Assembly (NCBI GenBank): GCA_018401695.1
Contig: JAGYKD010000003.1
Span: forward strand, 372,001-436,000
Length of the DNA stretch: 64,000 bases
Origin: Flavobacteriales bacterium
GTDB taxonomy: Bacteria; Bacteroidota; Bacteroidia; CAIKAF01
Reading direction: 5' to 3'
Shown piece by piece: positions 41,604-50,212 of this stretch. Positions within the stretch are counted from its first letter, which is position 1; each line of letters starts with the position of its first letter. The translations under genes were made by a program, and so were the position numbers. The notes under the pieces are model-generated. The model did no database searches. It was not told the origin of the DNA and saw only the letters and a list, made by a program, of their open reading frames with translations.

Positions 41604-43394
41604 CTATTGAATTTTTAGCACATAAGGCATGCGCATTTGAACCCCCTCCATTCGTTGAGCATCTCGAATAATTCGAAGGGTTTCCAAGGTATTTTCCAAT
41701 CCGTAATCGGCTAATTTAGCTTGGGCCTCTTCGTTGAAGTTTTCAAAAAATGCTTCAAAAGGGTCTTCTTTTTCAGGATACCCTTTGATAGTGTAGTCGT
41801 TGAGGCTACTCATGCGCACTGCACAGGCAATAGCATCGTCTAATCCACCCAAGGCATCTACCAAACCCAATTCTAAGGCCATGGTACCGGTCCACACTCT
41901 TCCTTGGCCAATGGAGTCTACAAATTCCATAGACAGTCCTCTACCATCGGCAACTCTTTGTCTAAAGTCGGTATATACTTTATCCACACTTTCTTGCAAT
42001 ACTTCTTTTTCGCGCTCAGGCAGCGGGCGAGCACCTGAAGCAAAATTGGCGTGGCTGTGGATATTTACGGTATCTGTGGTAACTCCCAATCGGTCGTTGA
42101 GCATGGTTTGGGCATTAAAGAGCAAACCAAATACGCCAATAGATCCGGTAATGGTATTTGGGTTAGCAAATATAGAATCTCCCAAGCAGCTAATGTAATA
42201 GCCTCCGGAAGCGGCCAAATTACCCATACTAATGATGAGCGGCTTCTCGGCCTTGAGCAAAGAGAGCTCTCTCCAAATGATTTCTGAGGCAAGCGCATCT
42301 CCACCGGGTGAGTTTACTCGGAGAACCGCAGCTTTGACTTCTTCGTCTTTGCGAACCTCCCGAATGGTTTCTACCAAATCATCGCTGGCGATTTCGTCGG
42401 AGCCACCTTTGCCGCGCACAATACCTCCTCCGGCATAAATTATGGCAATGGTTGGATTTTCGAGTCTATCGGCTATCCAGTTGGCTTGTACTTTTGAGGC
42501 GTATTTATGGAAAGCCAATAAGGGTGCATCTTCGGAAAAACCATCCTCCCATCCGGCTTTGGCGGCTACTTTGTCCATGAACTCGTCTTCATAGGCCAAA
42601 ACGTCTATAAAGCCGTATTTAAGCGCCTCTTTGGCCTGGGTTACGCTAAGGTTGCTAATTAGGCTGTCCAGTTGTGGCATGGACATTTGGGTTCTTTGGG
42701 CTATGCGTTGACCCATGCTTTGCCACATGCTGCCCAACAAGGCGCGCATTTGTTGGCGGTTTGCATCGCTGGCTTGCTCGTAAAGGAAAGGCTCCACGGC
42801 GCTTTTGAATTTGTTTCCTTTTGGGCGAATGGCATAAGGCTCTACGCCTATCTTATCCAAAACGCCTTTAAAAAACATCATTTCGGCACCTAAGCCGGTC
42901 ATTACAAAGTCGCCGTAGGGGTTTAGACCAATTTCGTCGGCAACAGACATAGCCAGGTAGGTTTTTTGAGCAATGGTTTCTCCGTAGGCCATGATGAATT
43001 TTCCGGAGGCTTTAAACTTTTCTAAGGCTACCAATAATTCGTCCATGTTGGCCATACCGGTGGGCATGCGGTCCATATCCATGTAAAGGCCGACAATTTT
43101 CTCGTCTTTGCTTGCTTCTTCCAGGGTGCGTAAAACAAAAAATAAGTCGGTGCTTTTTTTATTGCTTTGGTCAAAAGCGGCAAAGGGATTTTCCTCAGCC
43201 CGGTCAACCAGCGCTTGGTTCCAATTGAGGTGGAGCACCGTTTGGTCTTTAACTTCCAAGAATACATCCTCTTGGTCGCCTTCAAAATCGCTGAAAATAG
43301 AAGAAATGCCTGCAATCAGAATGAAGGCAAAAACAACAAAGGCTAGTATTAAGCCAATAACGGATCCCAAAAACGATCCCCAGAAGTTTCTCAT
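41604..43394 (-). CDS. sppA: Signal peptide peptidase SppA, 67K type
   Basis: Membrane-bound serine/lysine protease (596 aa) that degrades cleaved signal peptides. One N-terminal transmembrane segment (about 9-30, LGSVIGLILAFVVFAFILIAG by residues) precedes two tandem ClpP-like domains. The general-base Lys is in NKFKSAVEPF (about 196, equivalent to E. coli K209), and the nucleophile Ser in SMGNLAASGGYYIS (about 396, E. coli S409). VNSPGGDALASE is also conserved. The length fits the E. coli-type double-domain enzyme. A candidate promoter lies about 28 bases upstream. Confidence 0.95.
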   Translation of the reverse strand: MRNFWGSFLGSVIGLILAFVVFAFILIAGISSIFSDFEGDQEDVFLEVKDQTVLHLNWNQALVDRAEENPFAAFDQSNKKSTDLFFVLRTLEEASKDEKIVGLYMDMDRMPTGMANMDELLVALEKFKASGKFIMAYGETIAQKTYLAMSVADEIGLNPYGDFVMTGLGAEMMFFKGVLDKIGVEPYAIRPKGNKFKSAVEPFLYEQASDANRQQMRALLGSMWQSMGQRIAQRTQMSMPQLDSLISNLSVTQAKEALKYGFIDVLAYEDEFMDKVAAKAGWEDGFSEDAPLLAFHKYASKVQANWIADRLENPTIAIIYAGGGIVRGKGGSDEIASDDLVETIREVRKDEEVKAAVLRVNSPGGDALASEIIWRELSLLKAEKPLIISMGNLAASGGYYISCLGDSIFANPNTITGSIGVFGLLFNAQTMLNDRLGVTTDTVNIHSHANFASGARPLPEREKEVLQESVDKVYTDFRQRVADGRGLSMEFVDSIGQGRVWTGTMALELGLVDALGGLDDAIACAVRMSSLNDYTIKGYPEKEDPFEAFFENFNEEAQAKLADYGLENTLETLRIIRDAQRMEGVQMRMPYVLKIQ

Positions 43395-43421
43395 GTCGGT
43401 TTAAATCAGTGGTTTGTACCT

Positions 43422-43429
43422 CAAAAATA
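43422..43429 (-). promoter_or_regulatory. Candidate -7 box of sppA
   Basis: Minus-strand TATTTTTG matches TAnnTTTG, 27 bases before the ATG at 43394. No -33 TTTG at normal distance. Confidence 0.4.
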
Positions 43430-43556
43430 TTTATTAAAACGAAAGCAGACGGATGGAAAAAGGTTTTTTGACAAGGTTTAAAGGCTTTTAACCATTGGTT
43501 TTGAGGCAAGGCATGATGAATAGACCTAATTATTTGAAGCTTCTTGCATTGGAAGA

Positions 43557-43705
43557 TGCGCCAGGGATGCGAGCGGTTAGCGCCGGCTTGGGGCATGCCC
43601 GGGCGACGGGAGACGGGCGGGCTGACGGAGGAAGCCCCGTCCGGCCCCAGCCGCCCGGAGCATGGGCCAGGCCGGCCTATGAGCGGGCAGCCCGGCAGGC
43701 GCCCT
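43557..43705 (+). repeat. GC-rich palindromic intergenic element, copy 6
   Basis: Left block GCGCCAGGGATGCGAGCGG, right block TGAGCGGGCAGCCCGGCAGG followed by CGCCC. Arms at about 43587-43620 and 43636-43672 pair with mismatches (cores TGG, CATGC, CGGGCG). Its right end includes the first base of the stop codon of the minus-strand gene at 43704. Confidence 0.75.
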
Positions 43706-44105
43706 AAGCAATCATAACCCCTTTTTGGTTGAGCAATGGAATTTGGGTAAAGTGATCCTTGGAAATGGCCTCAGGCACAAAAATATAGCGTTTATCGTAA
43801 ATCTGTTGGCCGAGGTAAAAGCTAATCCAATATTCGTTGGTGATTTGGAACAGGGACTCGCGGATGGGTTCGATACGGATGGCGCTCTGAGGCGGAATTT
43901 CTTCGTAGAACTGGCGAATGGTAGCTGTTTCCTTGTGCCGCGAGTTTATGGTTCCATAGCCTCGTGAGTTTATGAGGACGTTTTTCAGCGTTTCTTGGCG
44001 GAGGTTAATAAGGTACACGGCCCAAATGTCTTCACCCTCGGAGGGGTCTGGGACAATGGCCACGGCCACTTCAGAAACTTTGGGTAGAGGAATGTCTTTT
44101 TTCAT
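43704..44105 (-). CDS. Conserved small protein beside nadE
   Basis: A 133-aa protein starting MKKDIPLPKVSEVAVAIVPD. It looks like a compact beta-sandwich: a strand with WAVYLINLRQETLKNVLINS, then SRGYGTINSRHKETATIR, and ending in YWISFYLGQQIYDKRYIFV. I recall similar proteins in Bacteroidota next to NAD synthetase, sometimes named as a phenylalanyl-tRNA synthetase alpha subunit, which the length (about 130 against about 340 aa) and the absence of class II motifs rule out. Four-base overlap with nadE. The TAG stop abuts the GC-rich element. Function unknown. Confidence 0.75.
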   Translation of the reverse strand: MKKDIPLPKVSEVAVAIVPDPSEGEDIWAVYLINLRQETLKNVLINSRGYGTINSRHKETATIRQFYEEIPPQSAIRIEPIRESLFQITNEYWISFYLGQQIYDKRYIFVPEAISKDHFTQIPLLNQKGVMIA

Positions 44106-45739
44106 GGCATGGGCGGTTTAGAAGTGATGGGGAATCGGCGTCCGGGGCCGAAGGCTTTGGAGCTCACTCTTAATACGGGTGGCGATTGATGCCTTTTGTA
44201 CTCTGCGTTTTTGAGCAAACGAAAAATGCGTTGCACTTGTTCGGAGTCCATGCCTTCCTGAATGAGTTGGTGTGGAGATTTCTGGTTTTCAATGAGATCA
44301 AACAGAAGTGTATCCAAAATCGGGTAGGGGGGAAGGGAGTCGGAGTCTTTTTGGTCGGGTCGCAATTCTGCCGAGGGTTCCTTGGTAAGGATATGTTCCG
44401 GAATGCGCGGCTTGCTTTGGTTTAGGTAATGGCAAAGCTCGTAGACCTGGGTTTTGTAGAGGTCAGCGATAAGGGCAAGCCCTCCGCACATGTCGCCGTA
44501 CAAAGTTCCATAACCCACAGCTGCTTCGCTTTTGTTGGAAGTGTTGAGCAAAACTGCCCCGGAGTCATTGGAAATGGCCATAAGCAAAAGGCCCCGGATG
44601 CGGCTTTGGAGATTTTCTTCGGTAAGTCCTTGAGGCATTTTTCCCAAAACCGGCGTTAAGCTTTGGCTAATGGCCTCAAAGCCTAAGTTGATGGGCAGGG
44701 TATAGGCTTGGATTCCATTCCATTTGGCGAGTTCGAGGGCATCGGCGATGGAATGGTCGGAGGAGTAAGGCGAAGGAAGGAGGTAAGCCTTAACGTTTTC
44801 CGGCCCCAAGGCATCTGCGGCCAAAACGGCCGTTAAGGCCGAATCCACACCGCCACTTAATCCCAGAATGGCTTTGGAGAATCCGTTTTTTTCAAAGTAA
44901 TCGCGTATGCCTAAACAAAGGGCTTGGTAGAGGTCTTCGAGGGCGTTACCAGAAGGAGTTTTTGGGCAGGGAGATAACTTGGAAATATTGAAAATTCGGA
45001 AATCCTGATTGAAGGAGGCCAATGGCAAGCATGGATCTCCCAAGGCATCCAAAACAAAGGAGTTTCCGTCGAAGATTAGTTCGGTATGCGCACCTACGTG
45101 GTTTAGGTAAATAAATGGGGTCTTAAAGCGTTTGGCTTGAAAGCATGCCATTTCATGGCGCAGTGATTTTTGTTTGGAATGAAAGGGCGATGCGGTAATG
45201 TTGAGGATGAAATCGGCTTGGTCGGCCCCTGCTTCCAAGAGTACATCGCGATGGTAAAGACTAGGGTTTGGGGGCATGTGCCAGCTGTCTTCGCAAATGG
45301 CCAAAGCGAATTTTTTGCCTTTCCATTGGAGCAATTGAGGCGTTTTTTGGGAGGGCTCAAAATACCTGTCTTCGTCAAAGACATCGTAGGTTGGGAGTAA
45401 GCTTTTATGAACGGAGTCTAGTATTTTTCCGTTTCCGAGCAAAAAGGCGGCATTGAAACAAGGCTTTCCTTGTCCCTGATTTTTAACGGGAGCACCAACC
45501 ACCATAGCTATTTGGTTGGAGGTTTGCGCAGCAAGTTTCTCAAGGGCCAGGTTGACTTCTTGGAAAATAGCATCCCAAAGCAATAAATCCTGGGGAGGAT
45601 ACCCGGTGAGCATGAGTTCGGGAAAAACGACCAAATCGACGCCGGCGTCCTTAGCTTTTTGGAATGCGTTAAGGCAGATTTGGGTGTTGCCCTTAATATC
45701 TCCCAATACCGTATTGGTTTGCACCAAAGCAATGTTCAT
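44102..45739 (-). CDS. nadE: Glutamine-dependent NAD synthetase
   Basis: Last step of NAD synthesis, amidating deamido-NAD with ammonia from glutamine (545 aa). The N-terminal nitrilase-like glutaminase (about 1-260) has VVFPELMLTGYPPQDLL with the catalytic Glu, HKSLLPTYDVFDE with the Lys, and FALAICEDSW with the nucleophile Cys. The C-terminal synthetase has GLSGGVDSALTAV (about 290-302), the ATP-pyrophosphatase P-loop, then NTSNKSEAAVGYGTLYGD. The start MNIALVQTNTV at 45739 is chosen; longer frames would reach into the DMT transporter gene. Confidence 0.96.
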   Translation of the reverse strand: MNIALVQTNTVLGDIKGNTQICLNAFQKAKDAGVDLVVFPELMLTGYPPQDLLLWDAIFQEVNLALEKLAAQTSNQIAMVVGAPVKNQGQGKPCFNAAFLLGNGKILDSVHKSLLPTYDVFDEDRYFEPSQKTPQLLQWKGKKFALAICEDSWHMPPNPSLYHRDVLLEAGADQADFILNITASPFHSKQKSLRHEMACFQAKRFKTPFIYLNHVGAHTELIFDGNSFVLDALGDPCLPLASFNQDFRIFNISKLSPCPKTPSGNALEDLYQALCLGIRDYFEKNGFSKAILGLSGGVDSALTAVLAADALGPENVKAYLLPSPYSSDHSIADALELAKWNGIQAYTLPINLGFEAISQSLTPVLGKMPQGLTEENLQSRIRGLLLMAISNDSGAVLLNTSNKSEAAVGYGTLYGDMCGGLALIADLYKTQVYELCHYLNQSKPRIPEHILTKEPSAELRPDQKDSDSLPPYPILDTLLFDLIENQKSPHQLIQEGMDSEQVQRIFRLLKNAEYKRHQSPPVLRVSSKAFGPGRRFPITSKPPMP

Positions 45740-45743
45740 AGTA

Positions 45744-45751
45744 CAAAGGTA
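45744..45751 (-). promoter_or_regulatory. Candidate -7 box of nadE
   Basis: Minus-strand TACCTTTG matches TAnnTTTG and is only five bases from the ATG, predicting a very short or leaderless mRNA. Confidence 0.4.
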
Positions 45752-45759
45752 GTATTTGC

Positions 45760-46659
45760 TTAACGACGGTTGACCAGGTAGACCCCTGAAAGGATAATGG
45801 CCATACCGACTAAGGTTTGCCAAATTAAGGATTCGCCCATCCACACGCCCCAAAGAATAGCGAAGGCAGGTATGAGGTAAGTAACCGAAGCGGCAAAGAG
45901 CACGGTGGTATGCCGAATAAGAAAGTTAAATACCAGCACGGCTAATGCTGTTCCCACCGTTCCCAACAGGGCCACGTAAATCAGTGCTTTTTGGTGTAAA
46001 GGACTGTGCAGGCAAGGGTTAAGCGTTCCGTCGATAAGGAGCCAAAAGGCGGAAGGCAGCCCCACCAAAAAGAGTGCGATTCCGGTTACCGTTAGGGCGG
46101 AAAGGCCTTGAAGTTTAGATTTTATGATGTTGGTGGAAAAGCCATAGCAAATGGCCCCCAGCAGAGGTAGAGCGGCAAAGACCCATTGGTTTCCATTTAC
46201 GGATAAGCCCTTTTGGGAAAGGATAAGAAACACCGTTCCAACCAAACCAATACCAATACCTATAGCTCCAAATTTGGAGACCTTAAGACCAAAGAAAAGT
46301 AGACCAGCCAACAGGGTAAAAATAGGAGCCGTAGAATTAATGATTCCGGCAAGCGAGGAGTCGATGCGGGTAATTCCTGCGGCAAAGAGCAAGGCTGGGA
46401 TACCGCTTCCTACCAAACCGGTGAGCGAAAGCCAAATCCAAGCCGTTTTGGGTACTTTATGGAGTTTGGGCAAAATGAAAGGCAACAAAGTGAACCCGGC
46501 AAAGGCCAGGCGTAGTCGGGCCAGCTCCAGAGGGTTAAAGGCCTCCAGTCCCTTTTTCATGAGCACAAAAGAGGAACCCCAAGTAATTCCCAAAACGGCA
46601 AGCACAAAAAATTGCCACCCTTTTTTCGAAAGATCAAACACGGCGCAAAGGTGCAGCAA
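45760..46659 (-). CDS. EamA/DMT-type transporter
   Basis: Drug/metabolite transporter of about 299 aa with ten predicted helices in two EamA repeats (about 15-140 and 155-290). The first repeat starts FFVLAVLGITWGSSFVLMKKG with the conserved WGSxF. NPLELARLRLAFAG and, in repeat two, AALPLLGAICYGFSTNIIKS and TVLFAASVTYLIPAFAILWG mark the family. The substrate is unknown. A GTG at 46641 (starting VFDLSKK), just after a CACCTTTG box, is a plausible alternative start. Confidence 0.88.
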   Translation of the reverse strand: MLHLCAVFDLSKKGWQFFVLAVLGITWGSSFVLMKKGLEAFNPLELARLRLAFAGFTLLPFILPKLHKVPKTAWIWLSLTGLVGSGIPALLFAAGITRIDSSLAGIINSTAPIFTLLAGLLFFGLKVSKFGAIGIGIGLVGTVFLILSQKGLSVNGNQWVFAALPLLGAICYGFSTNIIKSKLQGLSALTVTGIALFLVGLPSAFWLLIDGTLNPCLHSPLHQKALIYVALLGTVGTALAVLVFNFLIRHTTVLFAASVTYLIPAFAILWGVWMGESLIWQTLVGMAIILSGVYLVNRR

Positions 46660-46708
46660 AAAATCATGCCACGGATGTTAAAAATGCAGCATGAACCCTA
46701 CCGAAAAA

Positions 46709-47962
46709 TTAATTTTTTGAGGGTATTTCTGTGGCTAGGCTAACCAAATGGCCAAGTACTTCAAGCGCCTTTTCCATATCTTGCACCGAGCAGTATTCGT
46801 GGATGCTGTGGATGGCCATTTCGCCGGTGAATATATTGGGGCAGGGAAGGCCCATAAAACTCAGCCTGCTGCCATCGGTACCACCGCGAATGGGTTCTTC
46901 TACCGGCTCAAGACCTGCCTTACGGTATGCTTCCCTTGCCAATTCCATGATATGAGGATTCTTTTCCAGCGTTTCCCTCATGTTGCGGTACTGTTCTTTT
47001 TGTTGGTAATGGTACCGGCTTCCGGGGTGTTTTTGGCAGACTTTTTCGGCGGTTTGGCGAATTATTTCGGCCATTTCTTCCAGTTTTGGTGTTTCAAAGT
47101 CTCTTAAAATAAAGCGAATGGTAGCTTGCTCCATTCGGCCATCCAAACCTGCAGGGTGAATGAATCCTTCTCTATTGCTGGTAGTTTCGGGCGATAAGCG
47201 GTCTTGAGGAAGTAAGGTTAGAAATTCTCCGGCAAGTTTAATGGCATTTAGCATTTTACCTTTAGCGTAGCCCGGGTGTGCTGCCTTGCCAAAAAAAGTA
47301 AGTTCTGCGGCGTCGGCGCAAAAGTTTTCGCCCTCCAAAGAGCCTCGTGGCCCTCCATCGAGGGTATAACCAAAATCTGCGCCTAATTTTTCCATGTCGA
47401 CTTTGTCCACGCCACGGCCGATTTCTTCGTCTACGGTAAATAAGATTCGAATGGGTCCGTGGGCTAGGTTAGGATTGGCCATAAGTTGAGCGGCGAGTTC
47501 CATAATGATGGCAACACCGGCTTTGTCGTCGGCACCTAACAGGGTATTGCCGGAAGCGGTAATAATGTCTTCCCCAATTTTTTGTTTTAAGTAGGGGTGT
47601 TTTTCGGGGTCCAGGGGATTGCCCGGTGCGTCCGGTAGTTCCATGGCTTTTCCATTCCACTGTTTGTGGAGTATGGGTTTAACATGAGTTCCTGAGCAAT
47701 CCGGTGCGGTATCTACATGGGCACAAAAGCAAAGGGTTGGAACCTTATGGTTCACATTGGATGGAATGGTGGCATAGACATAGCCAAAGCCGTCCATTTC
47801 GGCATCTTCGATACCAAGCGCTAAGAGTTGTTCTACCAAAAGCCGTCCCAAATCTTTTTGTTTTTCGGAAGAGGGGCAGCTTTCGGAGTTTGGGTCGGCT
47901 TGGGTATCGATTTGTGCGTATTGCATCAGCCTTTCGGCTAAGGAATGATTGTTAAACCACAT
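46709..47962 (-). CDS. pepT: Peptidase T (aminotripeptidase)
   Basis: Cytosolic di-zinc M20 aminotripeptidase (417 aa). Metal and catalytic sites: CAHVDTAPD (about 78-86), LLGADDKAGVA with the bridging Asp, VDEEIGRGVDK with the catalytic Glu pair, DGGPRG and HPGYAKGKM, then RGGTDGSRLSFMGLPCPN and a terminal HSIHEYCSV with the last His ligand. MWFNNHSLAERLMQYAQIDTQ (start region) matches PepT. The ATG at 47962 is chosen because the longer frame starts inside the aldehyde dehydrogenase gene. Confidence 0.95.
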   Translation of the reverse strand: MWFNNHSLAERLMQYAQIDTQADPNSESCPSSEKQKDLGRLLVEQLLALGIEDAEMDGFGYVYATIPSNVNHKVPTLCFCAHVDTAPDCSGTHVKPILHKQWNGKAMELPDAPGNPLDPEKHPYLKQKIGEDIITASGNTLLGADDKAGVAIIMELAAQLMANPNLAHGPIRILFTVDEEIGRGVDKVDMEKLGADFGYTLDGGPRGSLEGENFCADAAELTFFGKAAHPGYAKGKMLNAIKLAGEFLTLLPQDRLSPETTSNREGFIHPAGLDGRMEQATIRFILRDFETPKLEEMAEIIRQTAEKVCQKHPGSRYHYQQKEQYRNMRETLEKNPHIMELAREAYRKAGLEPVEEPIRGGTDGSRLSFMGLPCPNIFTGEMAIHSIHEYCSVQDMEKALEVLGHLVSLATEIPSKN

Positions 47963-47990
47963 GGCAAAAGGAATAAAAAATGAAGCGGAA

Positions 47991-47998
47991 CAAAGATA
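47991..47998 (-). promoter_or_regulatory. Candidate -7 box of pepT
   Basis: Minus-strand TATCTTTG matches TAnnTTTG, 28 bases upstream of the ATG at 47962, in the gap after the aldehyde dehydrogenase stop. Confidence 0.5.
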
Positions 47999-48014
47999 GG
48001 GGATGGGAAAGGAG

Positions 48015-49442
48015 CTACCAACCCGGATGCACCAGTAGCCTCGGTTCGCAGTAATCTTGCATGGCGTAGCGTACTCCTTCTCTTCCCAAACCGGAGTCTT
48101 TAACACCACCATAGGGCATATGGTCGAGTCGAAGCGTAGGGGTTCTATTGATGAGCAAACCGCCCACCTCTAAGTTTTGAAATGCTTCTTGAACTTCGCT
48201 GTTGCGTGAAGTGAACAGCCCTGCTTGTAGTCCATAGCGTCCTTCATTTACAAGATGGAGCGCTTCTTGTAAATCGTGGTAAGGTTCAATACACACCGCA
48301 GGTCCGAACAGTTCTTCTGCCCTTACCTGCATTTGAGCTTGGGTTCCAGAAAGAATGGTAGGCCCATGAAATGTTCCCTGTTGCTGGCCATGTAATAAGG
48401 CTTCAGCTCCTTGGTTTAGCGCTTCTTGAATCCATTCAGACACCCGTTTGGCATTGGATTCATCGATCATGCAGGAAAAATTGGTGTTTGGAGACTCCGG
48501 AGGCCCAACGTTTAGTCTTTTAGCTTCTCGTACTAATGCTTCTGCGGTTTCATCAAAGCGGCTATGATGCACAAAAATGCGTTGCGTATGTATGCAGATT
48601 TGGCCTGCATAAGCAAAGCAACTTTTGGTGAGTTGGCCAATGAAGTCATTTAAAGGGGGAGCGTGTTCGCTAATTATAAGTGCTGCATTTCCCCCAAGTT
48701 CCATAATGGATTTCTTTTTGCCGGCTGCCTGTTTTAGTTTCCAGCCTACTTTGTCTGAACCGGTAAAACTAAGGGTGGCAATATTGGGATGGGTCACTAG
48801 AAGATTACCGGCCTCCCGGCTGGCGGGTAGTATGGAAACAGCTCCTTGAGGTAAACCACCCACCTCTTGGAACAATTCGGCCAGCATAAGGGTAGCTAAG
48901 GGAGTGGAAGATGCAGGCTTAAGAACGATAGGTGCACCACAAGCAATCGCCGGAGCCAGTTTGTGCACAGCAAGATTTAAAGGGAAATTGAAAGGGGATA
49001 TACCTGCGACCAGGCCGGAGGGAACCCAACGGGTTCTACCCGATAAACCTTCACCTGAGGCAGTCCAATCCAGGCGCATGTATTCGCCTGAGAATCGACG
49101 CGCTTCTTCTGAGGCAATTAAGAAAGTTTCGGAGGCACGCAATACTTCGCCAAGCGCATCTTGATAAGGCTTTGCAGCTTCTCTGGCCAGGCTTAAGGCA
49201 AAGCGGTCGGCCTGGCTTTTTAGTTTTTGGGCTACTTCACGCAAAAAATCAGCACGTTTGTAGGCCGGCCAATGCAAAAGCACCTTTTGAGCTTCCAATC
49301 CCCTTTGGATGGCTAGTTCAATTAAGGATGCATCGGCCAAATGAACCCTTGCTAATTCAGTTCCGTCCCAGGGTGCATGAACCGGCAGCGTTTGGTTGGA
49401 TTGAATCCATTGACCTGCAAAAAACATGGGGTATTCCTTCAT
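48015..49442 (-). CDS. NAD(P)-dependent aldehyde dehydrogenase
   Basis: Aldehyde dehydrogenase superfamily enzyme (475 aa). GISPFNFPLNLAVHKLAPA (about 145-163) has the catalytic Asn, VLKPASSTPLATLM the coenzyme Lys, SFTGSDKVGW the Rossmann turn, MELGGNAALI the general-base Glu and AYAGQICIHTQR the nucleophile Cys. The protein resembles the broad glyceraldehyde-3-phosphate/succinate-semialdehyde-like class; the substrate cannot be fixed. The ATG at 49442 (MKEYPMFFAGQWI) is preferred over 49499 because the family begins there. Single gene. Confidence 0.92.
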   Translation of the reverse strand: MKEYPMFFAGQWIQSNQTLPVHAPWDGTELARVHLADASLIELAIQRGLEAQKVLLHWPAYKRADFLREVAQKLKSQADRFALSLAREAAKPYQDALGEVLRASETFLIASEEARRFSGEYMRLDWTASGEGLSGRTRWVPSGLVAGISPFNFPLNLAVHKLAPAIACGAPIVLKPASSTPLATLMLAELFQEVGGLPQGAVSILPASREAGNLLVTHPNIATLSFTGSDKVGWKLKQAAGKKKSIMELGGNAALIISEHAPPLNDFIGQLTKSCFAYAGQICIHTQRIFVHHSRFDETAEALVREAKRLNVGPPESPNTNFSCMIDESNAKRVSEWIQEALNQGAEALLHGQQQGTFHGPTILSGTQAQMQVRAEELFGPAVCIEPYHDLQEALHLVNEGRYGLQAGLFTSRNSEVQEAFQNLEVGGLLINRTPTLRLDHMPYGGVKDSGLGREGVRYAMQDYCEPRLLVHPGW

Positions 49443-49550
49443 GGAAAAAGCAATTTGAGTAAAATGAGCGTTTCGGAAAGGTAAGAAAGAATAAACCAAA
49501 GGACATTAGGTACTCAAGCGCAATTTTAGGCCATGTTTTGGCCAATAAGA

Positions 49551-49583
49551 AAACAACAGACCCAAAACATAGGCCTGTTGTTT
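49551..49583 (-). terminator. Intrinsic terminator after the small secreted protein gene
   Basis: Minus-strand stem AAACAACAGGCC / GGTCTGTTGTTT with a nine-base loop and a following T-rich stretch (TTTTCTTATT). It lies between the stop at 49690 and the aldehyde dehydrogenase start. Confidence 0.7.
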
Positions 49584-49689
49584 AGAAGCTAATCCTTGCG
49601 TTATATGGATTTCCAGGCGGTTGAGCGTTGCCTAATGTTCCTTAAATTGTGATTTTAAAAAACGCAAGGATTGTATTGGCTAGAGCAGG

Positions 49690-50091
49690 TTAATTTCGTT
49701 GAACAACCCGCACTATATGGCAAAGCGTATATCCTTGCCCCGGATCCAGTGGAGTTCCACAGACCTTAAAATCAATATAGGCAGGGTCATTGGGGGTGGG
49801 TTTAAAGTTAACCCTGTCGCAACCTACTTGGCAATTGAGGCGGTCGTTGAAGGTTCCGGGAACTTGAGGCTCTACCGATACCCAAGTTATTGTGCCTTCA
49901 TCCAAGCCTTTAATGTAAAGCGTTACGGGATGTGCTGAGGCTTCAAAGACATGAAGGATTGAAGATTCTGCTTTCATCGGGGCAGAAGGGTGCTGCATGT
50001 TGCCGGCCGTAAGGCCGTTTTGCGCGTCCAGCGTATGGGCAGGAGCGATAGCGAACATGAACAGCGTGAGTGGGAGGTGCACGCATTTCAT
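49690..50091 (-). CDS. Small secreted protein of unknown function
   Basis: A 133-aa protein with a signal peptide (about 1-23, LPLTLFMFAIAPAHTLDAQ). The mature part has three or four Cys (RLNCQVGCDRVNF, VCGTP, LCHIVRVV) likely in disulfides and a beta-rich look. I do not recognise a family. Monocistronic, flanked by a terminator and by the divergent ctaA gene. Confidence 0.65.
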   Translation of the reverse strand: MKCVHLPLTLFMFAIAPAHTLDAQNGLTAGNMQHPSAPMKAESSILHVFEASAHPVTLYIKGLDEGTITWVSVEPQVPGTFNDRLNCQVGCDRVNFKPTPNDPAYIDFKVCGTPLDPGQGYTLCHIVRVVQRN

Positions 50092-50199
50092 GGTGAGGAA
50101 GTTTTGTTAAATTAAAGATAGGGTAAGGGTCATTAATAAACAAAATGCCGGGAATAATTTTTAGTTAGCAAACAAATACATGAAAAAGACCGAAGGTTG

Positions 50200-50207
50200 T
50201 ACCTTTG
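50200..50207 (+). promoter_or_regulatory. Candidate -7 box of ctaA
   Basis: TACCTTTG matches TAnnTTTG. It ends six bases before the ATG at 50213, so the longer frame from 50180 would start upstream of the promoter. It therefore decides the start. Confidence 0.5.
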
Positions 50208-50212
50208 AATCC

